From the NCBI GenBank assembly GCA_964413905.1, contig CAYPUG010000132.1, forward strand, positions 1 through 6,145: DNA of 6,145 bases, read 5' to 3'. The notes under the pieces are model-generated. The model made no database searches. It worked only from the letters and a program-made list of their open reading frames with translations, and was not told the DNA's origin. The position numbers and the translations under genes are program-made. Origin of the DNA: CAYPUG01 sp964413905. Lineage in GTDB: Bacteria > Chloroflexota > Anaerolineae > JAADDB01. Below, in pieces: positions 1 through 6,143 of this stretch. The first letter of the stretch is position 1, and every line of letters begins with the position of its first letter.

Positions 1-54
1 CTGGCCAAGTCCCTCCTCTTCAGGAAGAGGGCAGAGGAGGCGAGGAAGCCGTGA
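1..54 (+). CDS. C-terminal end of an upstream gene (partial, product unknown)
   Basis: Frame 1 is open from the left edge and ends at TGA 52-54, giving a 17-residue tail, LAKSLLFRKRAEEARKP. The stop overlaps the GTG start of the next gene as GTGA (51-54), a junction typical of translationally coupled genes. The tail is basic and highly charged, as often seen at cytoplasmic C-termini of membrane proteins, but this is too short to identify a family. Glycosyltransferase-type membrane proteins are common neighbours of DUF2298 genes, so one is a plausible guess and no more. The main evidence that this is real coding sequence is the four-base overlap and same-strand position; 17 open codons alone would be weak. 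Confidence 0.55.
   Translation: MAKSLLFRKRAEEARKP
12..40 (+). promoter_or_regulatory. Possible hairpin masking the ribosome binding site
   Basis: CCTCCTCT (12-19) is perfectly complementary to AGAGGAGG (33-40), which contains the Shine-Dalgarno site, with a 13-nt loop. A competing hairpin, CCTCTT (15-20) with AAGAGG (25-30), would leave the site free. Ribosomes finishing the upstream gene would melt the masking stem, so the structure fits translational coupling through the GTGA overlap. The complementarity is seen directly; a regulatory role is inference, and coding for charged residues could produce it by chance. Confidence 0.3.
35..40 (+). promoter_or_regulatory. Ribosome binding site for the first DUF2298 gene
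   Basis: AGGAGG lies 10 nt before GTG 51 and 22 nt before the alternative in-frame ATG 63 (residue 5). The spacing therefore favours the GTG start. The site lies inside the coding sequence of the upstream gene. Confidence 0.65.
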
Positions 55-2612
55 GCGCGGTTATGTTCTGGTTCGCGGGCGTGGTGGGAATCTTTGTGGC
101 CGGCCTGCCGATGAGCATCGGGTTGTTTCGCGCGTTGCTGGATATTCATGAAGACGATCGGGGCGCGTTGGCCCTGGCCTTCGCCTTCCCCGTGGCCTTT
201 CTCCCCCTTCTTTACTCTGCCTGGGTGTGTATGATGCTTGATCCGCATCCATGCACGTCCACTTTTTTCTGGAGTGCGCTTGGCTTGGAAGTTCTTATCG
301 GATGGACTGTATGGGGACGGGCGACATGGCAATCCCTGCGGAATGACGCGCGCGGCGTGTTCGGCCTTCTAATGGTGTTTCTAGTGGTTGGGAGTGTGTG
401 GTGGGGACTCCGTGCCACGGGGAACAGGGAATTTTTGGCCATTGGTGAACACGTCATGAATTTAGGCTTCGCCCAAATGTTTGCCCGTGAAGGACGCGTG
501 CCTCCGGCGAATCCCTTTTTTGCCGGTTACACGGTGGATTTCTACTATTACTACTTTGCGCTTATTATTCACGCCTTCGGGGCTATCACTCGGCTCCCCC
601 TTTTTGTGGCCTACTTTTTGATGGGCGTCACCTGGCCTGCTCTGGTCGCGGCGCAGGTGTACGCGTTGACCCGCTTGTGGGCTCGGCGGTGGTGGACGCC
701 CGCGCTCGCAGTTGGATTGTACCTGTTCGTGGGCAATGGGGGCATTTTTCTGCAACTCGGTGCCGAAGCCGGCTGGTTTCCCCCCCCCGTACTGCGTGAT
801 CTTAGCCTGACGTACACACTTCACATCACGCATCGGGTGCACCTTCCTCCTCAATCCGACTTGTGGTGGTTCTTCCCCACCCGTCTCATCCCGGAATCGA
901 ACCAATGGCGGTATGTGATTACCGAGTTTCCCATGTTCTCATTCCTGCTGGGCGATCTGCATCCTCACGTGGTTGTGTTGCCGTGGAGTTTGTTAGGCAT
1001 TCTGAGCGTTTCCACGAGCCGTCTGCGTACATGGCTCCAGACGCTTCTGGTGGCCTTTCTCCTGGGGACCATCGGGGTGATAAATGCCTGGTCCTTCCCG
1101 GTGATGATGCTTTTGTTGGGCGTGTTTCTGTGGCGTGAGCGTCCTTTGAAGGCGGCGGTCTCCCGGTGGCTGATGGTGGGTTTTCTGGCTGTTCTTCTCT
1201 TCCTGCCCTATTACCTTCAACTCCGTAGCCCGATTGTGGCGTATCGTATCGGGCTGTTTGCTACGCCTTTTTTCCCTTGGACCCTTCATTGGGCTCCTTT
1301 TATCCTGCCCATTTTATTCGCTTTATCTTCGCTTCTTCCCGGTGAGGGGCGTCGAGCGATCTTGACCCTCGTGGGGGGCGTTTTACTTATACTCGGCGGG
1401 TGCGGAGTCGGGGGGTGCTTGGTGGGAGGGCTCGCGTTCGCCATTCTCTTAGTGGTGCTGAACCGGGGATTGCATTGGGACGATCCGATTGGGGTGTTCC
1501 TCGTAGTGTGGTTGGTGTTGAACTTGGTGGTAGATGTGTTTTACTTGGAAGATTTCTGGGGCGGACGTTATAACACGGTTTTTAAAGTGTACTTTGAGGC
1601 CTGGTCCTTGGCGGCCATGGCCACGGCGTTGATCATCGAACGGTTTCCCCGTTCATGGCGGGTTGTTTCTCTTATTGGGGGGGCCGGCGGCTTGGTGTAC
1701 ACGATAAGTGTGTTTCTTTTCCTCTGGCCCCACGCGCACATGGTGACAAAACCGGTTCACTTGACTTGGCTTCCTGACCCGTACATTCAAGGCGAACGGG
1801 TGGCGGTGTTGCACCATATATCCCAATACCGGAATATTCAGCGCATTTTGGAAGGCGAGACGATGTATCCCGTGAGTGTGGTGCAGGAGGGATTAGAGGA
1901 ACTGGCCCAGCAGGATGAGCGGCTGCTCCTTTGGTATCCCGACCGTTTAACCGAGGTGGGCAGGAATCCCGTGGCCCGTGAGGCGTTTTTCCGCACGCGT
2001 GATGAAGCAGTACGTCGTCGGATATTGGAGGCCTATCATGTTGATGCTATCATTGTAGGTCCGGACGAACGACGGGTATACGGATACGATACGGATTTTT
2101 CTTTGGCTTCGTTGGGAACCCCCGTGTGGAGTCAGGGAGGCGTGATCGCTTATGTTGTGACGTCGCCCCGTGTGTGTTTTGCACGTGAAGGCCGGGTGCG
2201 TTTTTCCGGGCAAGCAGGAGAGGTGGAATTGAAAGCGCTTCATGTCGCTCGGGGGAGGGATCTGGACGGTCGGGATGTGCTGGCTCTGTACGAGGTGTGG
2301 AGGCTCCGGCGGGGCAACCCTGCGGCTATGTCCGTTTTTGTCCACATCCTGGATACGGAGGAACACACGGTCGCCCAGGCCGACCACTCCCTGGGTCTTT
2401 GGGACACGCGTTGGCAGGATCCCGAAACTAAGGAGGTGTACGGCGTCCATTGGACACTTCTCCCGTCGGGCCAAACTGTAGAAGAAGTACGGCTGGGGGT
2501 GTGGTTACCCTCGTCGGGGGAGCATTTCCAGGTCTCGGGAAAGCCGGATAGGGGTTTTCGGGTGGGGGACGGGGGACAAGCCGTTGAAATCCGATTACTT
2601 TCGTGTCATTAG
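51..2612 (+). CDS. DUF2298 / YYY-type polytopic membrane protein, putative GT-C-like glycosyltransferase (first paralogue)
   Basis: This is an 853-residue integral membrane protein. About 14 hydrophobic segments lie between residues 5 and 560, followed by a soluble C-terminal part (about 563-853) with no further membrane span. The family signature is DFYYYYFA at 163-170. Other motifs shared with the paralogue downstream are E127 with GEH 132-134, PP.NPF.AG (151-159), PTR..P (276-281), TEFP 291-294, GDLHPH 301-306, INAWS (344-348) and YLEDFWGGRYNTVFK 498-512. Positive residues in the 89-101 loop suggest it is cytoplasmic, which puts the loop at 121-163 with E127, E133 and H134 outside, as expected for a GT-C catalytic loop. 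The C-terminal part has an alpha/beta section with VDAIIVGPDERRVYGYD (664-680) and a beta-rich section (about 705-853) with VFVHILD (762-768) and AQADHSLGLWDTRWQDP (775-791). GTG 51 is chosen over ATG 63 because of AGGAGG spacing and the GTGA overlap. Family membership is near certain from motifs; enzymatic function and substrate are inferred. Confidence 0.9.
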   Translation: MSAVMFWFAGVVGIFVAGLPMSIGLFRALLDIHEDDRGALALAFAFPVAFLPLLYSAWVCMMLDPHPCTSTFFWSALGLEVLIGWTVWGRATWQSLRNDARGVFGLLMVFLVVGSVWWGLRATGNREFLAIGEHVMNLGFAQMFAREGRVPPANPFFAGYTVDFYYYYFALIIHAFGAITRLPLFVAYFLMGVTWPALVAAQVYALTRLWARRWWTPALAVGLYLFVGNGGIFLQLGAEAGWFPPPVLRDLSLTYTLHITHRVHLPPQSDLWWFFPTRLIPESNQWRYVITEFPMFSFLLGDLHPHVVVLPWSLLGILSVSTSRLRTWLQTLLVAFLLGTIGVINAWSFPVMMLLLGVFLWRERPLKAAVSRWLMVGFLAVLLFLPYYLQLRSPIVAYRIGLFATPFFPWTLHWAPFILPILFALSSLLPGEGRRAILTLVGGVLLILGGCGVGGCLVGGLAFAILLVVLNRGLHWDDPIGVFLVVWLVLNLVVDVFYLEDFWGGRYNTVFKVYFEAWSLAAMATALIIERFPRSWRVVSLIGGAGGLVYTISVFLFLWPHAHMVTKPVHLTWLPDPYIQGERVAVLHHISQYRNIQRILEGETMYPVSVVQEGLEELAQQDERLLLWYPDRLTEVGRNPVAREAFFRTRDEAVRRRILEAYHVDAIIVGPDERRVYGYDTDFSLASLGTPVWSQGGVIAYVVTSPRVCFAREGRVRFSGQAGEVELKALHVARGRDLDGRDVLALYEVWRLRRGNPAAMSVFVHILDTEEHTVAQADHSLGLWDTRWQDPETKEVYGVHWTLLPSGQTVEEVRLGVWLPSSGEHFQVSGKPDRGFRVGDGGQAVEIRLLSCH
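780..788 (+). repeat. C9 homopolymer within the first DUF2298 gene
   Basis: Nine consecutive C bases encode Pro244-Pro246 in a predicted extracytoplasmic loop just after the EAG motif. The frame is intact across the run. The downstream paralogue has no proline run here (EAGLLSRSLL). A tract of this length is prone to slippage and would switch the gene off after a 1-base change, but no evidence of variation is available here. Confidence 0.8.
1677..1683 (+). repeat. G7 homopolymer within the first DUF2298 gene
   Basis: Seven consecutive G bases encode Gly543-Gly544 and the first base of Ala545, in the last predicted membrane helix. The frame is intact. It is of note mainly because it accompanies the C9 run in this gene and the G8 run in the next. 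Confidence 0.7.
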
Positions 2613-2618
2613 GGGGAG
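2611..2618 (+). promoter_or_regulatory. Ribosome binding site for the propeller gene
   Basis: AGGGGGAG overlaps the TAG stop of the preceding gene (2610-2612) and ends 3 nt before GTG 2622. It is purine-rich and the only candidate in the 9-nt gap. No other start codon suits the frame before residue 62, which would delete the hydrophobic N-terminus, so GTG 2622 is preferred. Confidence 0.55.
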
Positions 2619-2621
2619 CAC

Positions 2622-3605
2622 GTGCAGGGTCGATGGTGGTTGCCTTGGCTGAGTGGAGGTTTCTTGGTGGTTGCCTCTGTGTTCGTTCTTCTCTCTGATA
2701 TATTTCATCCCTATCCAAACATCCCGCCTTCTTTAGTCGGCCAAGAGGTAGCGCATGTGGAAGGTGTTGCTTTTACTATTCAGGTGCAAGGGACCACTGT
2801 GTACATGGGCATGGGGGCCCGTGTTTGGGTGTTGCAAGGCGAGGATGTATCACATCTGCAGAAGGTGGGAGAATCCCCGCGATTTTCCGGGGATGTGCTT
2901 GATTTCGAAGTGAAAGGGCGTTATTTGTTTGTGGCCGCTCGCGATGCAGGCATCCGCGTGTTGGATGTTGCCGATCCTGCACACCCGCGAGAGGTGGGAG
3001 GAATATATCCGGACGCGTGGGTGGAGGGGATATATCTGGCCGGGGATCGACTTTATGCAGCATCAACGTGGGGGGGGTTATTTATCTTTGATGTCTCGCG
3101 TGTTCCACGGATGAGTCTCATAGGTCGGTTGGATACGCCGGGGTATGCCCGTGATGTAGCCGTGTCCGAACCAGTGGCCCTTGTCGCGGATTGGCATGGG
3201 GGCACCCGAGTTGTGGATGTATCCGACCCCGGTCATCCCCGAGAAGTGGCCGCGTTGACCGGGGAGACACGGCCGCAAAGTGTGGCGATTCAGGGCCACA
3301 TGGCGTACGTTGCGGATGGGTGGGGCTTGCAGGTCATCGACGTGTCCGACCCCGCGATACCGCGCGTGTTAAAACGCTTGATGTTGCCTGGGTGGACGGT
3401 TCATGTGGTGCTGCAAGGGGCTCGGGCGTATGTCTCGGCCCGTGATGCAGGCGTGTTCGTGGTGGATATTTCGGATCCGGCGCGGGCCCATGTGGTGGGG
3501 CGATATGCCGTCGATGCGCCGGCGGTACATGTGGTGTCGGTACCGCCTTATTTGTACGTGGCAGAAGAGATGGACGGCCTGCTCATACTTCGGGAACGGG
3601 AGTAA
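2622..3605 (+). CDS. Membrane-anchored or exported LVIVD-repeat beta-propeller protein
   Basis: This is a 327-residue protein. Residues about 5-25 form a single hydrophobic segment after a short N-terminus with one Arg, fitting a signal peptide or uncleaved anchor; no lipoprotein Cys is present. The rest is built of repeats of the LVIVD type (PF08309), with the consensus '.aYVA....Gl.V.DVSDP..PR.V'. Equivalent points fall at residues 58, 100, 142, 184, 226, 267 and 309, giving seven units with a 42-residue spacing (one of 41). Blades 2, 4, 5 and 6 have the clearest DVADP/DVSDP/DISDP core (115-119, 199-203, 240-244, 282-286); blade 1 is degenerate and blade 7 stops after its inner strands. Residues 41-57 match the missing outer strand, so the ring can close by N- and C-terminal pairing. 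Such propellers are generally interaction or scaffold modules, and no catalytic residues are recognisable. Its place between two DUF2298 genes, with 9- and 12-nt gaps, suggests a shared envelope process. The exact role is unknown. Confidence 0.88.
   Translation: MQGRWWLPWLSGGFLVVASVFVLLSDIFHPYPNIPPSLVGQEVAHVEGVAFTIQVQGTTVYMGMGARVWVLQGEDVSHLQKVGESPRFSGDVLDFEVKGRYLFVAARDAGIRVLDVADPAHPREVGGIYPDAWVEGIYLAGDRLYAASTWGGLFIFDVSRVPRMSLIGRLDTPGYARDVAVSEPVALVADWHGGTRVVDVSDPGHPREVAALTGETRPQSVAIQGHMAYVADGWGLQVIDVSDPAIPRVLKRLMLPGWTVHVVLQGARAYVSARDAGVFVVDISDPARAHVVGRYAVDAPAVHVVSVPPYLYVAEEMDGLLILRERE
2742..3602 (+). repeat. Seven-unit 42-residue protein repeat (LVIVD propeller blades)
   Basis: The repeat units begin near nt 2793, 2919, 3045, 3171, 3297, 3420 and 3546, a spacing of 126 nt except for one of 123 nt. 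Nucleotide similarity between units is limited to short stretches, such as the GATGCAGGC shared by units 2 and 6 (residues ARDAG at 106-110 and 273-277). The array is therefore old, conserved at protein level, and not a recent DNA tandem duplication. Confidence 0.8.
3070..3077 (+). repeat. G8 homopolymer within the propeller gene
   Basis: Eight consecutive G bases span the end of Trp150 and Gly151-Gly152 in the turn of blade 3. The frame is intact. Blades 4-6 encode the equivalent turn without such a run, so the tract is not required by the repeat. Confidence 0.75.
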
Positions 3606-3617
3606 AAGATAGAGCCT

Positions 3618-6143
3618 ATGACGGGATTGCAATGGTTTCTCAGCATGGCGGGCTTTGGCCTTGCTTTTCTCCCGCTTACATTTGTGTTGTTGAGGATGTG
3701 GGTGCGCACCGAGGATGATGGGTACGTGGCCCTTGCTTTGGGCTTCACGTGGCCGGTGGGGATGGCCATATTGGGGTACTTGGTCTGGTTGGGCATGTGG
3801 GTTCACGTGTCCTTGTTTCACCCACGCGTGTTGTGGGGTGGCACCCTTCTTTTTGGGGGAGTGACCTGGGCACGTTGGGGGAAGTTGGTGGCGCGGGCGT
3901 TCCGCCAACACTTTCGGGTGGTTTTCGAGATGGGAGGGATCGCCCTGGGCTTGCTGGGTATATGGTGGGTACTCCGGGTGGCAGGCAATCCGGAGTTCAT
4001 CGCGCTGGGCGAGCACATTATGAACATCTCCTTCACTCAATCGGTGGTTCGTTATCCTACGCTGCCTCCTCTAAATCCATTCTTGGCCGGCTTTACCTTG
4101 GATTTTTACTATTACTTTTTCGCACTGTTCATCGGCCTGAACGCGGTGATGTCCGGCGTGAGCTTACCGATAGCGTACTTTTACCTGGGCATTTTTTGGC
4201 CCGTCCTCATCGGATTGGAGATTTACGCTGTCTTGTACACGGTGGGGCGGGCTCGCCTGACGCCGTATGTGGGGGTGTTCTTGTACGGTCTCATCGGTAA
4301 TTGGGGCATTTTTCTGCAATTGGCCGCCGAGGCCGGGTTGTTGTCCCGCAGTCTATTGCAGCAGTTCGGGCTTATCGGCACCCTGCGTGTCACAGGAACA
4401 TGGCATTTTCCTCCAGTGTCGCCGTTGTGGTGGGTGGCCCCTACCCGCATCTTACCGGACAAAAATCCTTTACCCTACGCGATTACGGAATTTCCTTTTT
4501 TCTCCTTCATTATCGGTGACCTTCATCCCCACGTGATGGTTATTCCTTGGTCCTTGCTGACGTTGTTTGTGGTCACGAAGAGCGAATTACGGGGATGGCG
4601 TCCTATGGTGGGATTGGCTTTCCTCCTGGGCCTGATTCCGGTGATCAATTCGTGGTCCATCATCCCCATCGTGATGGTCTTAGGCCTCCGAGTATTGCGA
4701 GACGCTCACATGGTACGAGCGGTGGGACGGGTGGGGATTCTTCTTCTGCTGGGCGTTGGGCTGTTCCTTCCCTATCATCTCCACCTGCAAAATCCCATCT
4801 TGGCCTATCGGGTGCACGTATTCAACACCTCTTTGCTGAGTTGGGGGATGCACTGGGGGCCTTTCCTGTTGCCGGTGCTCTTAGGCGTGACCACAACGGT
4901 GAATAAGGGGGAACGTTGGTGGGTGGGAGGACTTCTCGGTGGGGTTTTGCTTCTCGGGGCCGCCCTTCACTTCGAGATGGGCCTTCCTTTGGTAGTGTGG
5001 AGTGTAGGGATGTTTTGGCTCTTTTGGCGTGATCGTGAGGATGTGGCGTTGACGTGGGTTTTGGTTTGGAGTCTTATAAATGTGATGGTCGAGGTAGTTT
5101 ATCTGGAGGATTTTTTCGGTGGACGGTATAATACGGTTTTCAAAGCTTATGAAGAAGCGTGGTTGTTGATCGCGCTGGCCGCGGCCCTGCTCATGGAACG
5201 GCTTCCCGGGTGGAGGCGGGGAGTGGCTTTACTCTGGGCGAGCATTGGGGGCGTATACGTCGTTGCTGTTTTTCTGATGATTGTCCCTCATGTGTCTCTG
5301 GCTTTCCAGGGGGTCAACGAGCGATGGCTTCCGGCTTACCTGTATGAGGAGCATAAGTTGCACGTGTCTCAATCCCTGGCCGATTATGGGGTGAAGCGGG
5401 TCATCGAAGCGAAAACGGCTTATCCTATCCCTTCGGTCATGGCGGGACTTATTGAGGTCGCCCAACGTGACCCGGTGCTCTTACAGTGGTATGTCAAACG
5501 CATGAACGCCGTCGGGGAAAGGCTTACGGCCCGAGATCGGTTCTTTCAGGCTCAAGATGTGCCTACCCGTCAGGCGTTGCTTCAAGATTTAGGGGTGGAT
5601 GCAATACTTATCGGTAATGAGGAGCGATGGTTGTATGGGTACGACCTGGACATGTCGCTTTCCCGGCTGGCCGTCCCGGGTCTCTCTTCCGGAAATGTCA
5701 TTGCCTATCGGCCGGGGAAGGTCCGGGTGTGCTTGGATACGTCCTCGGGTATTTCTTTCCGGGGAGCAGGAGGGGGTGTGCGTTTGCGTGCTCTGCGGGT
5801 GGTGCGCGGGACGAATTTCGCGGGTAAGCCTGTTTTGGCAGTGTTTGAGGGGTGGGAACACGGAATGGGCGATTTGGCCCAGATGGCCGTGTTCATCCAT
5901 TTTCTGAATGCCCAGGGTCAAGTTGTGGCCCAAGCCGATCACTCTCTGGGGTTATGGGATACACGTTGGCAAGATCCGGCTAACGGATGGATATACAGTG
6001 TACACTGGGTAGAGATTCCACCGCATGTTCATCCTGTGACCGTCCGGCTGGGGGTGTGGGTGCCGGGCACAAAGGAGCATTTCCGCACAGCGTCGGGACT
6101 GGATAGTGTGGTGATGTCTTTGGAATGCACGGGAGGGGAATAA
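3618..6143 (+). CDS. DUF2298 / YYY-type polytopic membrane protein, putative GT-C-like glycosyltransferase (second paralogue)
   Basis: This is an 841-residue paralogue of the gene at 51-2612, collinear over its full length. It has about 14 hydrophobic segments up to residue 557 and then a soluble C-terminal part. Shared motifs are E126 with GEH 131-133, PP.NPF.AG (150-158), DFYYYFFAL 162-170, PTRILP 275-280, TEFP 290-293, GDLHPH 300-305, INSWS (343-347) and YLEDFFGGRYNTVFK 495-509. In the C-terminal part, VDAILIGNEERWLYGYD (660-676), VFIHFL (758-763) and AQADHSLGLWDTRWQDP (771-787) match the first paralogue. The loop at 86-100 is strongly basic, which supports a cytoplasmic position and an outward-facing GEH loop. 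The YYY run is three Tyr then Phe rather than four Tyr. ATG 3618 is the first start after an in-frame stop at 3603. The ribosome site is weak (AGAG 3611-3614), so translation may depend on coupling with the propeller gene 12 nt upstream. Family membership is clear; catalytic activity on a lipid-linked sugar is inferred. Confidence 0.9.
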   Translation: MTGLQWFLSMAGFGLAFLPLTFVLLRMWVRTEDDGYVALALGFTWPVGMAILGYLVWLGMWVHVSLFHPRVLWGGTLLFGGVTWARWGKLVARAFRQHFRVVFEMGGIALGLLGIWWVLRVAGNPEFIALGEHIMNISFTQSVVRYPTLPPLNPFLAGFTLDFYYYFFALFIGLNAVMSGVSLPIAYFYLGIFWPVLIGLEIYAVLYTVGRARLTPYVGVFLYGLIGNWGIFLQLAAEAGLLSRSLLQQFGLIGTLRVTGTWHFPPVSPLWWVAPTRILPDKNPLPYAITEFPFFSFIIGDLHPHVMVIPWSLLTLFVVTKSELRGWRPMVGLAFLLGLIPVINSWSIIPIVMVLGLRVLRDAHMVRAVGRVGILLLLGVGLFLPYHLHLQNPILAYRVHVFNTSLLSWGMHWGPFLLPVLLGVTTTVNKGERWWVGGLLGGVLLLGAALHFEMGLPLVVWSVGMFWLFWRDREDVALTWVLVWSLINVMVEVVYLEDFFGGRYNTVFKAYEEAWLLIALAAALLMERLPGWRRGVALLWASIGGVYVVAVFLMIVPHVSLAFQGVNERWLPAYLYEEHKLHVSQSLADYGVKRVIEAKTAYPIPSVMAGLIEVAQRDPVLLQWYVKRMNAVGERLTARDRFFQAQDVPTRQALLQDLGVDAILIGNEERWLYGYDLDMSLSRLAVPGLSSGNVIAYRPGKVRVCLDTSSGISFRGAGGGVRLRALRVVRGTNFAGKPVLAVFEGWEHGMGDLAQMAVFIHFLNAQGQVVAQADHSLGLWDTRWQDPANGWIYSVHWVEIPPHVHPVTVRLGVWVPGTKEHFRTASGLDSVVMSLECTGGE
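6132..6136 (+). promoter_or_regulatory. Ribosome binding site for the next gene
   Basis: GGAGG lies 6 nt before ATG 6143, inside the last codons of the second DUF2298 gene. The spacing is good and supports the reading that a further gene starts at the edge. Confidence 0.5.

Noticed and set aside
63..65. ATG as alternative start of the first DUF2298 gene
   Set aside because: AGGAGG would be 22 nt away, against 10 nt for GTG 51, and the GTGA overlap with the upstream stop favours GTG. The difference is only four residues.
1947..2474. 175-codon open frame on the minus strand
   Set aside because: It lies wholly inside the C-terminal domain of the first DUF2298 gene, which is conserved in the paralogue; no recognisable motif or ribosome site supports it.
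3369..4040. 223-codon open frame on the minus strand spanning the propeller/second paralogue junction
   Set aside because: It crosses the boundary of two well-supported plus-strand genes, and its product has no hydrophobic or domain pattern, being rich in H, P, R and Q. Such antisense frames arise because the sense genes rarely use codons that read as stops on the other strand.
3749..4300. 183-codon plus-strand open frame in another frame of the second DUF2298 gene
   Set aside because: It overlaps the most conserved coding region (GEH and YYY motifs), and its translation is low-complexity with no family resemblance.
5127..5132. TATAAT, a perfect -10 box
   Set aside because: It is made by the codons for the conserved Arg-Tyr-Asn-Thr motif (residues 503-506). 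No TTGACA-like -35 lies about 17 nt upstream, and no gene starts nearby.
2373..5978. Recent duplication or gene conversion between the two DUF2298 genes
   Set aside because: Even in the identical 17-residue stretch, nine codons differ silently, and elsewhere the proteins are strongly diverged, so the duplication is old.
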